A stretch of DNA of 64,000 nt from Lacrimispora algidixylanolytica (GTDB lineage: Bacteria > Bacillota > Clostridia > Lachnospirales > Lachnospiraceae): NCBI RefSeq assembly GCF_003609635.1, contig NZ_MCIA01000032.1, forward strand, positions 124,001 through 188,000, in the 5' to 3' direction. Below, one piece after another: positions 8,179 to 17,391 of this stretch. The position numbers and the translations under genes are program-made. The notes under the pieces are model-generated. The model was given only the letters and a program-made list of their open reading frames with translations, did not search any database and was not told where the DNA came from. Numbering within the stretch: position 1 is the first letter of the stretch; each line of letters starts with the position of its first letter.

Positions 8179-8919
8179 ATGAACGAGACAATCAAATTAA
8201 TACAGGACCACAGATCTATAAGGAGTTTTCTTGATAAGGATGTTGACGATGCCGTTATAGATGAGATCTTAAAAACGGCTCAGGCCATGCCAAATTCGAT
8301 CAATGGACAGCAGACCTCAGTTATTGTAATCAGAGATAAGGACGCCAAGAAAAAGATTGCCCAGCTTACCGGTAACCAAACCTGGATAGAGGAAGCACCT
8401 GTATTTTTGCTGTTTCTCATTGATTTTTACAAGACAAAATTAGGTGCTGAGAAGAATGGTCTTACTCAGGTCATACATGAAAGCGTAGAAGGAACTATGG
8501 TTGGAACCTTTGATGCTGGCCTTCAGATGGGAGCTGCTATTATTTCAGCAGAATCTCTGGGACTTGGAATTGTTCCTATTGGAGGCGTACGTAAAAACCC
8601 AGAAGAGTTGATTGAATTGTTAAAGCTTCCTGAATATACCTTCCCTGCTGTTGGTCTTGCTTTAGGCTATCCAAAGGATCATTCCCATAAGAAACCTAGA
8701 CTTCCCCTTGATACCTTTAAGCATGAGGAATTTTATCATTCCGATGGATTGTTAGAGTCCATTGATCAGTACGATAAGGACATGGAAGATTATTTGGCAG
8801 AAGTTGGACGGGAGAAGGAAGGAAACTGGAGCAAGTTCACTTCTAGTATTTACCAGAGTGTTTACTATCCTGAGGTATATCCAACCATTAAGAAACAGAA
8901 ATTATCTAATGACAAATAA
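8179..8919 (+). CDS. NADPH-dependent FMN nitroreductase (NfrA-like)
   Basis: This is a 246-residue member of the oxygen-insensitive nitroreductase/flavin reductase family. Such enzymes use FMN and NAD(P)H to reduce nitro compounds, quinones or flavins. The FMN-binding N-terminal motif HRSIRSFLDK, the AQAMPNSINGQQTSVIVI segment and the LGIVPIGGVRKNPEEL phosphate-binding loop are visible. The size fits the NfrA type (about 250 residues). It lies behind a DUF1304 gene and ends at a strong bidirectional terminator. The physiological substrate is not deducible. Confidence 0.92.
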   Translation: MNETIKLIQDHRSIRSFLDKDVDDAVIDEILKTAQAMPNSINGQQTSVIVIRDKDAKKKIAQLTGNQTWIEEAPVFLLFLIDFYKTKLGAEKNGLTQVIHESVEGTMVGTFDAGLQMGAAIISAESLGLGIVPIGGVRKNPEELIELLKLPEYTFPAVGLALGYPKDHSHKKPRLPLDTFKHEEFYHSDGLLESIDQYDKDMEDYLAEVGREKEGNWSKFTSSIYQSVYYPEVYPTIKKQKLSNDK

Positions 8920-8921
8920 AG

Positions 8922-8966
8922 AAAAAATGCAGGCAGCCGAAACATTTGGCTGCCTGCATTTTTTTA
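8922..8966. terminator. Bidirectional intrinsic terminator
   Basis: AATGCAGGCAGCC and GGCTGCCTGCATT form a perfect 13 bp stem flanked by an A-run on the left and a T-run on the right. It terminates both the nitroreductase and the converging ABC-F gene, whose stop codon it touches. Confidence 0.95.
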
Positions 8967-10877
8967 TTCCGCCAGTTCTTCCCACTGTTGATAAAGCGCT
9001 TCCAGTTGTTTTCCAATGGCATCTTTTTCCTGATTTAGTTCCATAAGCTTTGGTACGTCGGTGAAGATTTCTTCTTTTACAAGAAGTTCATCAATTTCTC
9101 CATCTCTGGTTTCAAGTTTATGAATCTCATCCTCTGTTTTTTTAAGCTCATTCTGACGCTTTCTAAGTCGTGCCTGTTCTTCCTTTTGAGACTTCCAGTC
9201 CGATTTTGTTTCAGAAGTCTCTTCCTTAGCTTCTAAGGTTGTTATAGGGGAAGCGGCATATAGACTGGTCATTAGATCTTTCTTTTCCAAATAATAATCA
9301 TAATTACCGATATAATTAACCACAGTCTGATTGGTTAAATCAAGGATTCTTGTGGCGGTTCGGTTAATAAAATAACGGTCATGGGATACGTAAAGTACTG
9401 TACCGGTATAGTTGTTAAGCGCTTCTTCCAGGATTTCTTTTGACGTAATGTCCAAATGGTTGGTAGGCTCATCGAGGATTAGAAAATTGGCCTCAGAAAG
9501 CATGAGCTTTGCAAGAGACACACGTCCTCGTTCTCCACCGCTTAGATCCTTGACCCGCTTGTACACATCGTCGCCAGTAAATAAGAATGCAGCCAGTATA
9601 TTTCTTATCTGAGTGTTGTTCATGGAAGGGTACGTGTCCTGGAGCTCATCAAAAAGTGTCTTTTCCATATGGAGAACCTGATGTTCCTGATCATAGTACC
9701 CAATATGTACTTTGGAGCCTAAGACAATCTCACCCTGGTCTGCACCCAGAATGCCATTAAGCATCTTTAAAATAGTGGTTTTCCCCGTGCCATTGCCGCC
9801 AATAATAGAAATTCGTTCTCCTCTTTTAATATCAAAATTCACATGATCGAATAAAAGATTTTGGTCAAAGGCTTTTTTAAGGTCTCTAACAGTTAAGACA
9901 TCATTACCACTGATAATATTAGGCTCCAGACGGATCTTCATCTCGTCATTGACCTCTGTAGGCCGATCCAGACGATCAATCTTGTCCAACATCTTTTCCC
10001 GGCTTTCTGCGCGTTTAATGGATTTCTCTCTGTTAAAGGATTTTAATTTGGTTATAACTTCTTCCTGATGTTTGATTTCTTGCTGCTGGTTTAAATACGC
10101 TTTCATCTTTGCTTCCCGAATCATAGCCCTCTTACCGCTGTATTCCGTATAATTTCCCTGGTAGACATTCATAATGCCATTATCAAGTTCAATGATTTTG
10201 GTGACCACCCGATCTAAAAAGTAACGGTCATGAGCAACGATGATAACGCTGCCATCGTAATTGACCAGATAACCTTCCAGCCAAGCGATGGATTCCATAT
10301 CTAGATGGTTGGTAGGCTCATCCAGTAAGATAATGTCTGGTTTTGAAAGAAGAAGGCGTCCTAAGGCAACCCTTGTTTTTTGTCCTCCAGATAAGGCTAT
10401 GACAGGTTTCTTGAAATCTTCCTCTGTAAAGCCCAAACCTTTTAAAACACCAGTGACCTCGCTTTGATAGGCATAACCGTTTTGCTGTTCAAATTCGTGG
10501 TTTAGCCGGCTATAGGAGGAGAGCATATTATCAAGCTCGCTACCTGTAAGGTGTTTCATATCCAGTTCCATCTGACGAATTTTGGCTTCCATTTCGATGA
10601 TGGGCCGTTTGATCTCAAGGACCTCTTCATAGACGGTTCGCTCTCCGGAAAGGTCCTGATGTTGAGATAAGTAACCGATGGTTTTACCCTTTGAGGCAAC
10701 CACCTCACCTTCGTCGGCAGGCAGTTCCCCGATGATGATTTTTAAGAGTGTAGACTTACCGGCACCGTTGATTCCTACGATAGCCGCCTTTTCATTTTCC
10801 TCTATATGAAAGGAAGCGTGTTTAATCACTTCATTGCTTCCAAAGGCTTTGCTTATGTTACTGCATGATAGAATCAT
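8964..10877 (-). CDS. ABC-F family ATPase (ribosome-associated type)
   Basis: This is a 637-residue soluble protein with two ABC cassettes and no membrane segment. The start at 10877 follows GGGAGG; an ORF extension to 10934 lacks a ribosome site. Cassette 1 has GINGAGKST, LSGGQKTRVALGRLLL and LLDEPTNHLD. Cassette 2 has GGNGTGKTT, LSGGERGRVSLAKLML and LDEPTNHLD. A charged interdomain linker (about residues 240-310) and a C-terminal coiled coil (~550-637) follow. ABC-F proteins act on the ribosome as translation factors or, in some branches, in antibiotic protection. This one resembles the housekeeping YdiF/Uup-like branch, but the split cannot be settled by eye. Confidence 0.93.
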   Translation of the reverse strand: MILSCSNISKAFGSNEVIKHASFHIEENEKAAIVGINGAGKSTLLKIIIGELPADEGEVVASKGKTIGYLSQHQDLSGERTVYEEVLEIKRPIIEMEAKIRQMELDMKHLTGSELDNMLSSYSRLNHEFEQQNGYAYQSEVTGVLKGLGFTEEDFKKPVIALSGGQKTRVALGRLLLSKPDIILLDEPTNHLDMESIAWLEGYLVNYDGSVIIVAHDRYFLDRVVTKIIELDNGIMNVYQGNYTEYSGKRAMIREAKMKAYLNQQQEIKHQEEVITKLKSFNREKSIKRAESREKMLDKIDRLDRPTEVNDEMKIRLEPNIISGNDVLTVRDLKKAFDQNLLFDHVNFDIKRGERISIIGGNGTGKTTILKMLNGILGADQGEIVLGSKVHIGYYDQEHQVLHMEKTLFDELQDTYPSMNNTQIRNILAAFLFTGDDVYKRVKDLSGGERGRVSLAKLMLSEANFLILDEPTNHLDITSKEILEEALNNYTGTVLYVSHDRYFINRTATRILDLTNQTVVNYIGNYDYYLEKKDLMTSLYAASPITTLEAKEETSETKSDWKSQKEEQARLRKRQNELKKTEDEIHKLETRDGEIDELLVKEEIFTDVPKLMELNQEKDAIGKQLEALYQQWEELAE

Positions 10878-10967
10878 GGTTTTATTTCCTCCCGTGTAAG
10901 TGTATGACAATAGGATTAGTATAATATAGGTCATTTATTTTTTCAAGGATACATTGGAAAAACTAGT

Positions 10968-10996
10968 TTGACATTATTTTGACGTGAAGTTATAAT
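10968..10996 (+). promoter_or_regulatory. Promoter of rex
   Basis: TTGACA (10968-10973), a 17 bp spacer and TATAAT (10991-10996) form a full-consensus promoter 36 bp before the rex start codon. I see no TTGTTAA-type Rex operator near it. Confidence 0.85.
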
Positions 10997-11032
10997 AATG
11001 GTAGTTTATTCTGAGTAAAAGAAGGTGAAGAT

Positions 11033-11689
11033 GTGGCAGATAAAGAAATTTCAAAAGCAGTGATTGCCAGGCTTCCTAGATATTACCGATATCTAGGAGA
11101 GCTGCTGGAAGAAGGAGTGGAACGGATTTCCTCCAATGATTTAAGCATACGAATGAGGGTGACCGCTTCTCAGATCCGTCAGGACCTGAATAACTTCGGT
11201 GGATTTGGTCAACAGGGCTATGGCTATAATGTAAAATATCTTTATACGGAGATAGCAAAGATACTGGGGATCGACAGGCAGCATAATATTGTCATTATTG
11301 GCGCTGGTAACTTAGGCCAGGCGATTGCCAACTATGCCAATTTTGAGAAGCGTGGTTTCCTGATTAAAGGAATGTTCGATATCAATCCGCGTCTAATCGG
11401 GCTGGTAGTCCGAGGAATAGAGATTCGGGGCGTGGATGATTTAGAGGCCTTTGTGCGGGATAATGATGTCCAGATTGCAGCCCTTACCATACCAAAGACG
11501 AAGGCGCCTGAAATTGCAGACCTCCTTGTGCAGGCAGGTATTAAGGCTATCTGGAATTTTGCCCACACAGATTTAACAGTACCTGATGATGTTGTGGTAG
11601 AGAATGTTCATTTATCAGAGAGCTTGATGCGGTTGTCCTATCGTGTCTGCAATATGCAAGATGGTGGCACAGAGCTGGAAGACAAATAA
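11033..11689 (+). CDS. rex: Redox-sensing transcriptional repressor Rex
   Basis: This is a 218-residue repressor that senses the NADH/NAD+ ratio and controls fermentation and respiration genes. The N-terminal winged helix (residues ~1-80) contains ARLPRYYRYLGELLEEGV and ASQIRQDLNNFGGFGQQGYGY, diagnostic of Rex. The Rossmann domain starts with IIGAGNLGQAIANY (~88). GTG is the start codon, behind GAAGGTG. The order rex-nnr-alr-mazF is known from other clostridia. A terminator separates it from nnr, so it is probably monocistronic. Confidence 0.97.
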   Translation: MADKEISKAVIARLPRYYRYLGELLEEGVERISSNDLSIRMRVTASQIRQDLNNFGGFGQQGYGYNVKYLYTEIAKILGIDRQHNIVIIGAGNLGQAIANYANFEKRGFLIKGMFDINPRLIGLVVRGIEIRGVDDLEAFVRDNDVQIAALTIPKTKAPEIADLLVQAGIKAIWNFAHTDLTVPDDVVVENVHLSESLMRLSYRVCNMQDGGTELEDK

Positions 11690-11707
11690 TCTGGTTAAAT
11701 AGAAAGA

Positions 11708-11759
11708 GAGCCTGCTGGCAGACAAAGAGGATAACTCTTTTCTGCCGGCTGTTTTTCTA
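11708..11759 (+). terminator. Intrinsic terminator after rex
   Basis: AGCCTGCTGGCAGA pairs with TCTGCCGGCT, with small bulges, and is followed by GTTTTTC. Confidence 0.75.
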
Positions 11760-11782
11760 TAGGAAAGAAAGGTGAATGCATT

Positions 11783-13306
11783 TTGAGATATCTGGTTACA
11801 GGAGATCAGATGAAAGAGGTGGATCATTACACCATAGATACAATTGGAATTCCTTCTCTGGTCCTTATGGAGCGGGCTGCTTTGGCAGTGGTTTGTGAAA
11901 TAGAAAAGCTTGTGAATAAGAAAAGCCGTATCTGGGTTTTGTGCGGCAACGGTAATAATGGCGGAGATGGCATAGCCATTGCCAGAATGCTTCATTTAAA
12001 AGGATATAGAACCACTGCAATACTAGCTGGAAAGAGGGAGAGTGCAACCAGGGAGACCATGATACAATTGGAGATTGCCAAAAAGGTTGGGGTAGATCTC
12101 GTGGATTATCCTGATTTTACCTTTGGAGAGTGTGATCTTTTAGTCGATGCCTTATTTGGCTTAGGGCTTAATCGCGAAGTGCTTGGTTCCTACCGGGAGA
12201 TTATGGATCAGGTGATAGCAAGCGGTCCTGCACTTACCGTGGCTGTAGATATTCCATCTGGCATACATTCAGGTTCTGGCCAGATTATGGGGATTGCTTT
12301 TCGTGCAGATGTAACGGTTACGTTTGGTTGGGAGAAACTTGGAACTATGCTTTATCCGGGCAAGGAATACAGCGGAACGGTTGTTGTGGCTGAGATAGGC
12401 TTTCCAGAACAGAGTCTTTCGACTATAAAATCTGAGTTCTTTACCTTTGAACCGGGAGATGCAAATAAGGTCCCTTTGCGTCCGGCTTATTCCAACAAAG
12501 GAAGTTTTGGCAAAGTCTTAGTTGTTGCAGGAAGTCGCAATATGAGCGGCGCTGCCTATTTAAGCTCTTTGGCAGCTTATCGCACCGGCGCAGGCCTGGT
12601 AAAGATCTTTACAGTAGAAGAAAACCGAACTATACTACAGTCAGAGTTGCCAGAAGCGATTATCGCAACATATGATCCTAAGGAAGCTGACGCAAGTACA
12701 GAAGCCTTTAAGGAGCTTCTAGGAAAACAGTGTGAGTGGGCCAGCGTGATTGTTCTAGGGCCAGGGCTTGGACGGGAGTCATACGTAAAAAATCTAGTGG
12801 AAGAAGTGCTTACCAATGCATACGTTCCTATTATCCTTGATGCAGACGGCTTGGGAGCCATCGCAGATAATCCTGATCTGACCGGATATTTCACAGAAAA
12901 TATTATTGTAACACCCCATTTGGGAGAGATGGCGAGGCTGACTGGAAGTTCGGTAGAAGCCATCAAAAAAAATCTAATTGCTGCAGCAAGGGAATATGCG
13001 GATCGATTTGGTATTACATGTGTTTTAAAGGACGCTGTGACAATAGGAGCATTAAAAGATCAGAGGACTTATGTGAATTCCTCTGGAAACAGCTCTATGG
13101 CAAAAGCTGGGGCCGGGGACGTTTTGACAGGAATCATTGCCGGACTTCTGGCTCTTGGTCTGGAAGAATCCGATGCCGCCGCTCTTGGTGTCTGGCTCCA
13201 CGGACGGGCCGGAGATGTGGTACAGGAAAAATACGGAGGCTATAGCCTTTTGGCAAGCCAGTTGACAGAAGAAATCCATACAATATTGCAGGAGCAAACG
13301 AGGTAG
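11783..13306 (+). CDS. nnr: Bifunctional NAD(P)H-hydrate epimerase / ADP-dependent dehydratase
   Basis: This is a metabolite repair enzyme that restores damaged NAD(P)H hydrates. The N-terminal YjeF_N domain (about 1-215) epimerises the R and S forms; GNGNNGGDGIAIARML is its signature. The C-terminal ribokinase-like domain (about 225-505) dehydrates the S form using ADP; KAGAGDVLTGIIAGLLA is the conserved catalytic segment. The 507-residue length is normal for the fused form. Translation probably starts at TTG 11783 behind AAAGGTG. It is spaced 7 bp from alr and presumably co-transcribed with it. Confidence 0.96.
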   Translation: MRYLVTGDQMKEVDHYTIDTIGIPSLVLMERAALAVVCEIEKLVNKKSRIWVLCGNGNNGGDGIAIARMLHLKGYRTTAILAGKRESATRETMIQLEIAKKVGVDLVDYPDFTFGECDLLVDALFGLGLNREVLGSYREIMDQVIASGPALTVAVDIPSGIHSGSGQIMGIAFRADVTVTFGWEKLGTMLYPGKEYSGTVVVAEIGFPEQSLSTIKSEFFTFEPGDANKVPLRPAYSNKGSFGKVLVVAGSRNMSGAAYLSSLAAYRTGAGLVKIFTVEENRTILQSELPEAIIATYDPKEADASTEAFKELLGKQCEWASVIVLGPGLGRESYVKNLVEEVLTNAYVPIILDADGLGAIADNPDLTGYFTENIIVTPHLGEMARLTGSSVEAIKKNLIAAAREYADRFGITCVLKDAVTIGALKDQRTYVNSSGNSSMAKAGAGDVLTGIIAGLLALGLEESDAAALGVWLHGRAGDVVQEKYGGYSLLASQLTEEIHTILQEQTR

Positions 13307-13313
13307 CAGGAAG

Positions 13314-14501
13314 ATGAAATTATACAGCAGAGTTTATGAAACGGTAGATTTGGATGCAGTCAGGCACAATATGGAGGCCATGAAAGCAAATCTGGCAGAA
13401 GGAACTAAGATGATTGGCGTTGTTAAATGCGATGGGTATGGGCACGGAGCCGTTCCTGTTGCAATAGCCATTGACCCTTATGTGTGGGGATATGCAGTGG
13501 CTACAGTGGAGGAAGCCGTCATCTTGAGAAAACATGGTATTAAAAAGCCAATTCTAGTGCTAGGTGTTGTCCCTTATGATGGTTATGACCTTTTGGTGGA
13601 ATACGAAATTGCTTCTGCAGTATTCCAGTATAAGAGAGCCTGCCGCCTTTCAGAGACCGCTCTTAAGCACGGAACGAAGGCAGTGATCCATCTGGTTGCA
13701 GACACTGGTATGAGTCGAATAGGGCTTGGTATTACAGAGGAAGCAGCAGATGAGGCTGTTAAAATCAAAAGTCTTCCTGGTATTGAAGTAGAAGGATTAT
13801 TTACTCATTTTGCAAAGGCAGATGAAACGGATAAGGCGGCAACCAACAGACAGATGGAGCATTACCGCAAATTTGTAGATATGCTTATGGAACGAGGCCT
13901 AGAAATTCCGATTCTTCATTGTTCAAATAGCGCTGGGATTTTGGATCTTCCGGCAGCTAATTTTCATGCAGTGCGTGCGGGTATTTCTATCTATGGCATA
14001 TATCCTTCGGATCAGGTGGATAAAAACACAGTAAAGCTAATACCTGTTATGGGTCTAAAAAGTGTGGTCACATACATAAAAACAATAACTTCTGGTACGG
14101 CAGTCAGTTATGGAGGAACCTTTGTCGCTGACCGTGAGATGGTGGTAGCTACCATACCCGTAGGATATGGAGACGGATATCCAAGAAACCTTTCTGGAAA
14201 AGGAGAGGTTTTGATTCGAGGTCAGAGGGCTAAAATCCTTGGAAGAGTGTGCATGGATCAGTTTATGGTAGATGTCACTGACATAGAGGGTGTAGAGGAA
14301 GACGATGAAGCTGTATTGATTGGAAAACAGGCGGAGCATGAGATTACGGTGGATGACTTAGCGAATACCAGCGGAGGATTTCATTATGAAATTTTATGTG
14401 ATATTGGTAAACGTGTTCCCAGAGTGTACTATGAAGATGGCAAAATCGTAGGGACGAAGGATTATTTTGATGATAATTATAAAGGGTTTTTAAAGGTGTG
14501 A
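13314..14501 (+). CDS. alr: Alanine racemase
   Basis: This PLP enzyme interconverts L- and D-alanine, supplying D-Ala for peptidoglycan. The 395-residue length is typical. The PLP lysine lies in VVKCDGYGHG (canonical VKANAYGHG) and the second catalytic base in VSYGGTF. The CMDQFMVDVT stretch near residue 315 is also characteristic. It follows nnr by 7 bp (ATG behind GCAGGAAG) and precedes a MazF-type toxin gene, the usual clostridial and bacillar neighbour. Confidence 0.97.
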   Translation: MKLYSRVYETVDLDAVRHNMEAMKANLAEGTKMIGVVKCDGYGHGAVPVAIAIDPYVWGYAVATVEEAVILRKHGIKKPILVLGVVPYDGYDLLVEYEIASAVFQYKRACRLSETALKHGTKAVIHLVADTGMSRIGLGITEEAADEAVKIKSLPGIEVEGLFTHFAKADETDKAATNRQMEHYRKFVDMLMERGLEIPILHCSNSAGILDLPAANFHAVRAGISIYGIYPSDQVDKNTVKLIPVMGLKSVVTYIKTITSGTAVSYGGTFVADREMVVATIPVGYGDGYPRNLSGKGEVLIRGQRAKILGRVCMDQFMVDVTDIEGVEEDDEAVLIGKQAEHEITVDDLANTSGGFHYEILCDIGKRVPRVYYEDGKIVGTKDYFDDNYKGFLKV

Positions 14502-14617
14502 TAACAAACTCCATGTCCAAAACATATCATAAGGTATGCGGCGGAAAAACTAAAGTGTATACACGAGTCAAAGAAGGTCAATAATAGACTTAAATAAATT
14601 GACGGAGTGTGAAAAAT

Positions 14618-14965
14618 GTGATTATTAGACGTGGAGACATTTATTATGCTGATCTAAGGCCAGTAGTAGGTTCCGAACAAGGCGGTATTCGCCCGGTTCT
14701 TATCATACAAAACGACATAGGGAATAAGCACAGTCCAACTGTGATCTGTGCTGCAATTACTTCCAGAATGAACAAGGCAAAGCTTCCCACCCATGTGGAG
14801 CTTGATACGAAAAAATGTGATATGATTAAAGATTCAGTTATCCTTTTAGAACAGCTGCGGACCATTGATAAGCAGAGACTAAAAGAAAAGATCTGTCATA
14901 TCGATGAAGAACTTCAGCAGGAAGTGGACTGTGCATTAAGGGTCAGCCTGGAACTGGGTACATAG
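14618..14965 (+). CDS. MazF/NdoA-type mRNA interferase toxin
   Basis: This is a type II toxin-antitoxin endoribonuclease that in relatives cleaves mRNA at specific short sites. The start is GTG 14618, which gives [13 protein letters not shown] and matches the N-terminus of Bacillus NdoA; GACGGAG lies 10 bases upstream. An alternative GTG at 14609 is too close to the ribosome site. The conserved [18 protein letters not shown] and [17 protein letters not shown] are present and the 115-residue length is right, so it looks intact. In Bacillus an antitoxin gene lies between alr and this gene. Here only 116 bp separate them and no antitoxin ORF fits. Confidence 0.95.
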   Translation: MIIRRGDIYYADLRPVVGSEQGGIRPVLIIQNDIGNKHSPTVICAAITSRMNKAKLPTHVELDTKKCDMIKDSVILLEQLRTIDKQRLKEKICHIDEELQQEVDCALRVSLELGT

Positions 14966-15059
14966 TTCATTATTGACGGAATGCTGATAAAATGGTATAT
15001 TTCTAATTAGTTTCATTTAAAATACAAATGATGATGAACAAAAGGAGTCGATAGTTAAT

Positions 15060-16460
15060 ATGGACGATGGCAATCCGCTTATACGCGTGATTATTTTTAT
15101 TGCTTTTATCGCACTAGACGCAATATTCTATGGTTTTGGAGCAGCAATCCAAAATGTGAATTCAAGCGAACTGGAACACCAGATGGAGAATGGGAGTGAA
15201 AAGGCCCGGAAGCTGTTACATATTGTTAACAGACCTACCCGTTTCGTAAACACCATTCAAATTACAACGAATTTAATCGGTATGGTAACCGGAGCTTTTG
15301 TATTAGAAGAGCTGGGAGCCAATTTTGAGAAGATCTTAATCGGGAATCATGCCTTAGCAGGAAGGTGGCTGTCGTTTTTAAGCCTTTTTGTAGTCGCAGT
15401 CGGATTGATCGTGTTATTAATCAGTTTTGGAATTATAATTCCAAAGAGATGTGCTGCAAAGAATCCTGAAAAGTGGGGGTTTGGACTTCTGCCGATGGTA
15501 TCTACTTTAATGATCCCGGTAATGCCGATTGCCTGGCTTGCAAATCTGGTTGCTTTCTTTATCTTGAAACTGTTTGGAATCGGTATAGCAACAGATAATG
15601 AGAACGTTACGGAAGAAGACATCATGTCTATGGTTAACGAAGGTCATGAGCAGGGCGTTTTAGAAGCCAGAGAAGCTGAGATGATAACCAATATCTTTGA
15701 ATTAAACGACAAAGAAGCTGGTGACATCATGACCCATCGAAAAAGCCTTGTAGCTTTGGATGGAGATATGCCCCTTCGAGAGGCAGTGGATTTCATACTC
15801 AAGCAAGGGCTCAATTCCCGTTACCCTATCTATAAAAAAGATGTGGATGACATCATTGGTATTCTTCATATGAAAGATGCCCTTATCTGTGTGGAACATA
15901 GAAAGAACGCGACACGTAAACTTTGTGAGATCGAAGGACTTTTACGAGAGGCTGTCTTTATTCCCGAAACAAGAAATATCAATGAATTGTTTAAAGAGAT
16001 GCAGTCTGAAAAGATTCATATGGTAATTGTGGTGGATGAGTATGGTCAGACGGCTGGTGTCGTTACGATGGAAGATATTCTAGAAGAAATCGTAGGCAAT
16101 ATTTTGGATGAATACGATGTGGATGAGGAATACATTGTTTCCTCGGATGATGGTTCTTATATTATGAACGGTATGACTCTTTTAGAAGATGTGGAAAAGG
16201 TTTTGGATATCGAATTTGAAGAAGAAGATTATGATTCTTATGATACGATAAACGGCCTTTTGATCTCGAAACTGGATCGTATTCCTCAGGAGGGAGAACA
16301 GACTGAGGTGTCCGTTCTTGGGTACCGATTTAAGATTCTTCTGGTAAAAAATAAGATCATTCAATCAATACTGGTTCGAAAACAAGAGGCAGATGAGCCA
16401 AAGGGAGAAGAGGATGCTCTTAATAAGCTAGGACCCGAACACTCTGAAGCTCTGTCATAA
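15060..16460 (+). CDS. CNNM/HlyC-CorC family membrane protein with CBS pair
   Basis: This is a 466-residue membrane protein. An N-terminal CNNM (DUF21) domain with four hydrophobic helices (about residues 8-180) is followed by a CBS pair (~205-325; MTHRKSLVALDGDMPL and VVDEYGQTAGVVTMEDILEEIVG) and a C-terminal CorC_HlyC domain (~345-435). Family members are linked to magnesium or other cation export, despite the old name hemolysin. AAAAGGAG precedes the ATG. It ends at a very long terminator stem and is probably its own transcript. Confidence 0.93.
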   Translation: MDDGNPLIRVIIFIAFIALDAIFYGFGAAIQNVNSSELEHQMENGSEKARKLLHIVNRPTRFVNTIQITTNLIGMVTGAFVLEELGANFEKILIGNHALAGRWLSFLSLFVVAVGLIVLLISFGIIIPKRCAAKNPEKWGFGLLPMVSTLMIPVMPIAWLANLVAFFILKLFGIGIATDNENVTEEDIMSMVNEGHEQGVLEAREAEMITNIFELNDKEAGDIMTHRKSLVALDGDMPLREAVDFILKQGLNSRYPIYKKDVDDIIGILHMKDALICVEHRKNATRKLCEIEGLLREAVFIPETRNINELFKEMQSEKIHMVIVVDEYGQTAGVVTMEDILEEIVGNILDEYDVDEEYIVSSDDGSYIMNGMTLLEDVEKVLDIEFEEEDYDSYDTINGLLISKLDRIPQEGEQTEVSVLGYRFKILLVKNKIIQSILVRKQEADEPKGEEDALNKLGPEHSEALS

Positions 16461-16465
16461 TACTG

Positions 16466-16529
16466 ACACAGCCTCCATAAATTTCTTGCTGTTAAGCAGG
16501 TGATTTATGGAGGCTGTGTATTGTTTTTT
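16466..16529 (+). terminator. Intrinsic terminator with a 17 bp stem
   Basis: ACACAGCCTCCATAAAT (16466-16482) and its exact complement (16503-16519) flank a 20-base loop. TTGTTTTTTC follows. Confidence 0.95.
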
Positions 16530-16623
16530 CTTGCAAGAAGAATTAATAAGTGCTAAAATAGTTAAGATGTATTTTTTTAAACAATAAGGACGAAACAGAG
16601 AAAGAAAAGGAGTGCTATAAACA

Positions 16624-17352
16624 ATGTCAGGACATTCAAAGTTCGCAAATATTAAACACAAAAAAGAAAGAAACGATTCTGCAAAAGGTAAGATTTTTAC
16701 AATTATCGGAAGAGAAATTGCTGTTGCAGTAAAAGAAGGCGGATCAGACCCTGCAAATAATAGCAGGCTCCGTGATATTATTGCAAAGGCAAAAGCAAAT
16801 AATATGCCTAATGATACCATTGACCGCGGAATTAAGAAAGCAGCTGGTGAAGCTGGTTCTGTCAACTATGAGACGATTACATACGAAGGTTACGGCCCCA
16901 ATGGGGTTGCGATCATCGTAGATACTCTGACAGACAATAAAAATCGTACGGCTGCTAATGTAAAGAACGCATTTACAAAAGGTGGCGGTAATGTTGGTAC
17001 ACCAGGCTGTGTTTCCTTTCTTTTTGATAGAAAAGGTCAGATTATTATAGATAAAGAAGAATGTGACATGGATCCAGATGAGCTGATGATGGTTGTTTTG
17101 GATGCGGGCGCTGAAGATTTTTCCGAGGAAGAGGACAGTTATGAAGTAGTCACTGGCCCAGATGAATTCAGTGGTGTAAGAGAAGCCCTGGAGTCAGCAG
17201 GGGTACCTGTGGTAGAAGCTGATATCACCATGATTCCTCAGACCTGGGCAGAGCTTACAGATGAAGAATCAATTAAAAAGATGAACAAGATTTTAGATCT
17301 TCTAGATGCAGAAGACGACGTACAAGCAACTTACCATAACTGGGAAGAATAA
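16624..17352 (+). CDS. yebC: YebC/PmpR family translation or transcription factor
   Basis: This 242-residue protein is of the universal YebC family ([20 protein letters not shown] at the N-terminus). It was long annotated as a transcriptional regulator; recent work links members to translation of difficult sequences such as proline-rich stretches. The conserved [19 protein letters not shown] and FLFDRKGQI segments are visible and the length is normal. It is a single gene behind AAAAGGAG, ended by a bidirectional terminator. Confidence 0.96.
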   Translation: MSGHSKFANIKHKKERNDSAKGKIFTIIGREIAVAVKEGGSDPANNSRLRDIIAKAKANNMPNDTIDRGIKKAAGEAGSVNYETITYEGYGPNGVAIIVDTLTDNKNRTAANVKNAFTKGGGNVGTPGCVSFLFDRKGQIIIDKEECDMDPDELMMVVLDAGAEDFSEEEDSYEVVTGPDEFSGVREALESAGVPVVEADITMIPQTWAELTDEESIKKMNKILDLLDAEDDVQATYHNWEE

Positions 17353-17391
17353 AAAAAGAGGGGGAAAGCCAAAGCTTTCCTCCTCTTTTTA
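17352..17391. terminator. Bidirectional terminator between yebC and PocR-type gene
   Basis: An A-rich arm ending GGAAAGC pairs with GCTTTCCTCCTCTTT across a CAAA loop and is followed by T's on the plus strand. The mirror A-run serves the converging gene. Confidence 0.88.

Noticed and set aside
11033-11689. Rex self-regulation
   Set aside because: I found no TTGTTAA/TTAACAA-type site at the rex promoter, so I do not claim it.
14513-14584. 23-codon frame as a possible antitoxin of the MazF-type toxin
   Set aside because: It has no ribosome site, is basic instead of acidic, and is too short for any known MazE-like fold.
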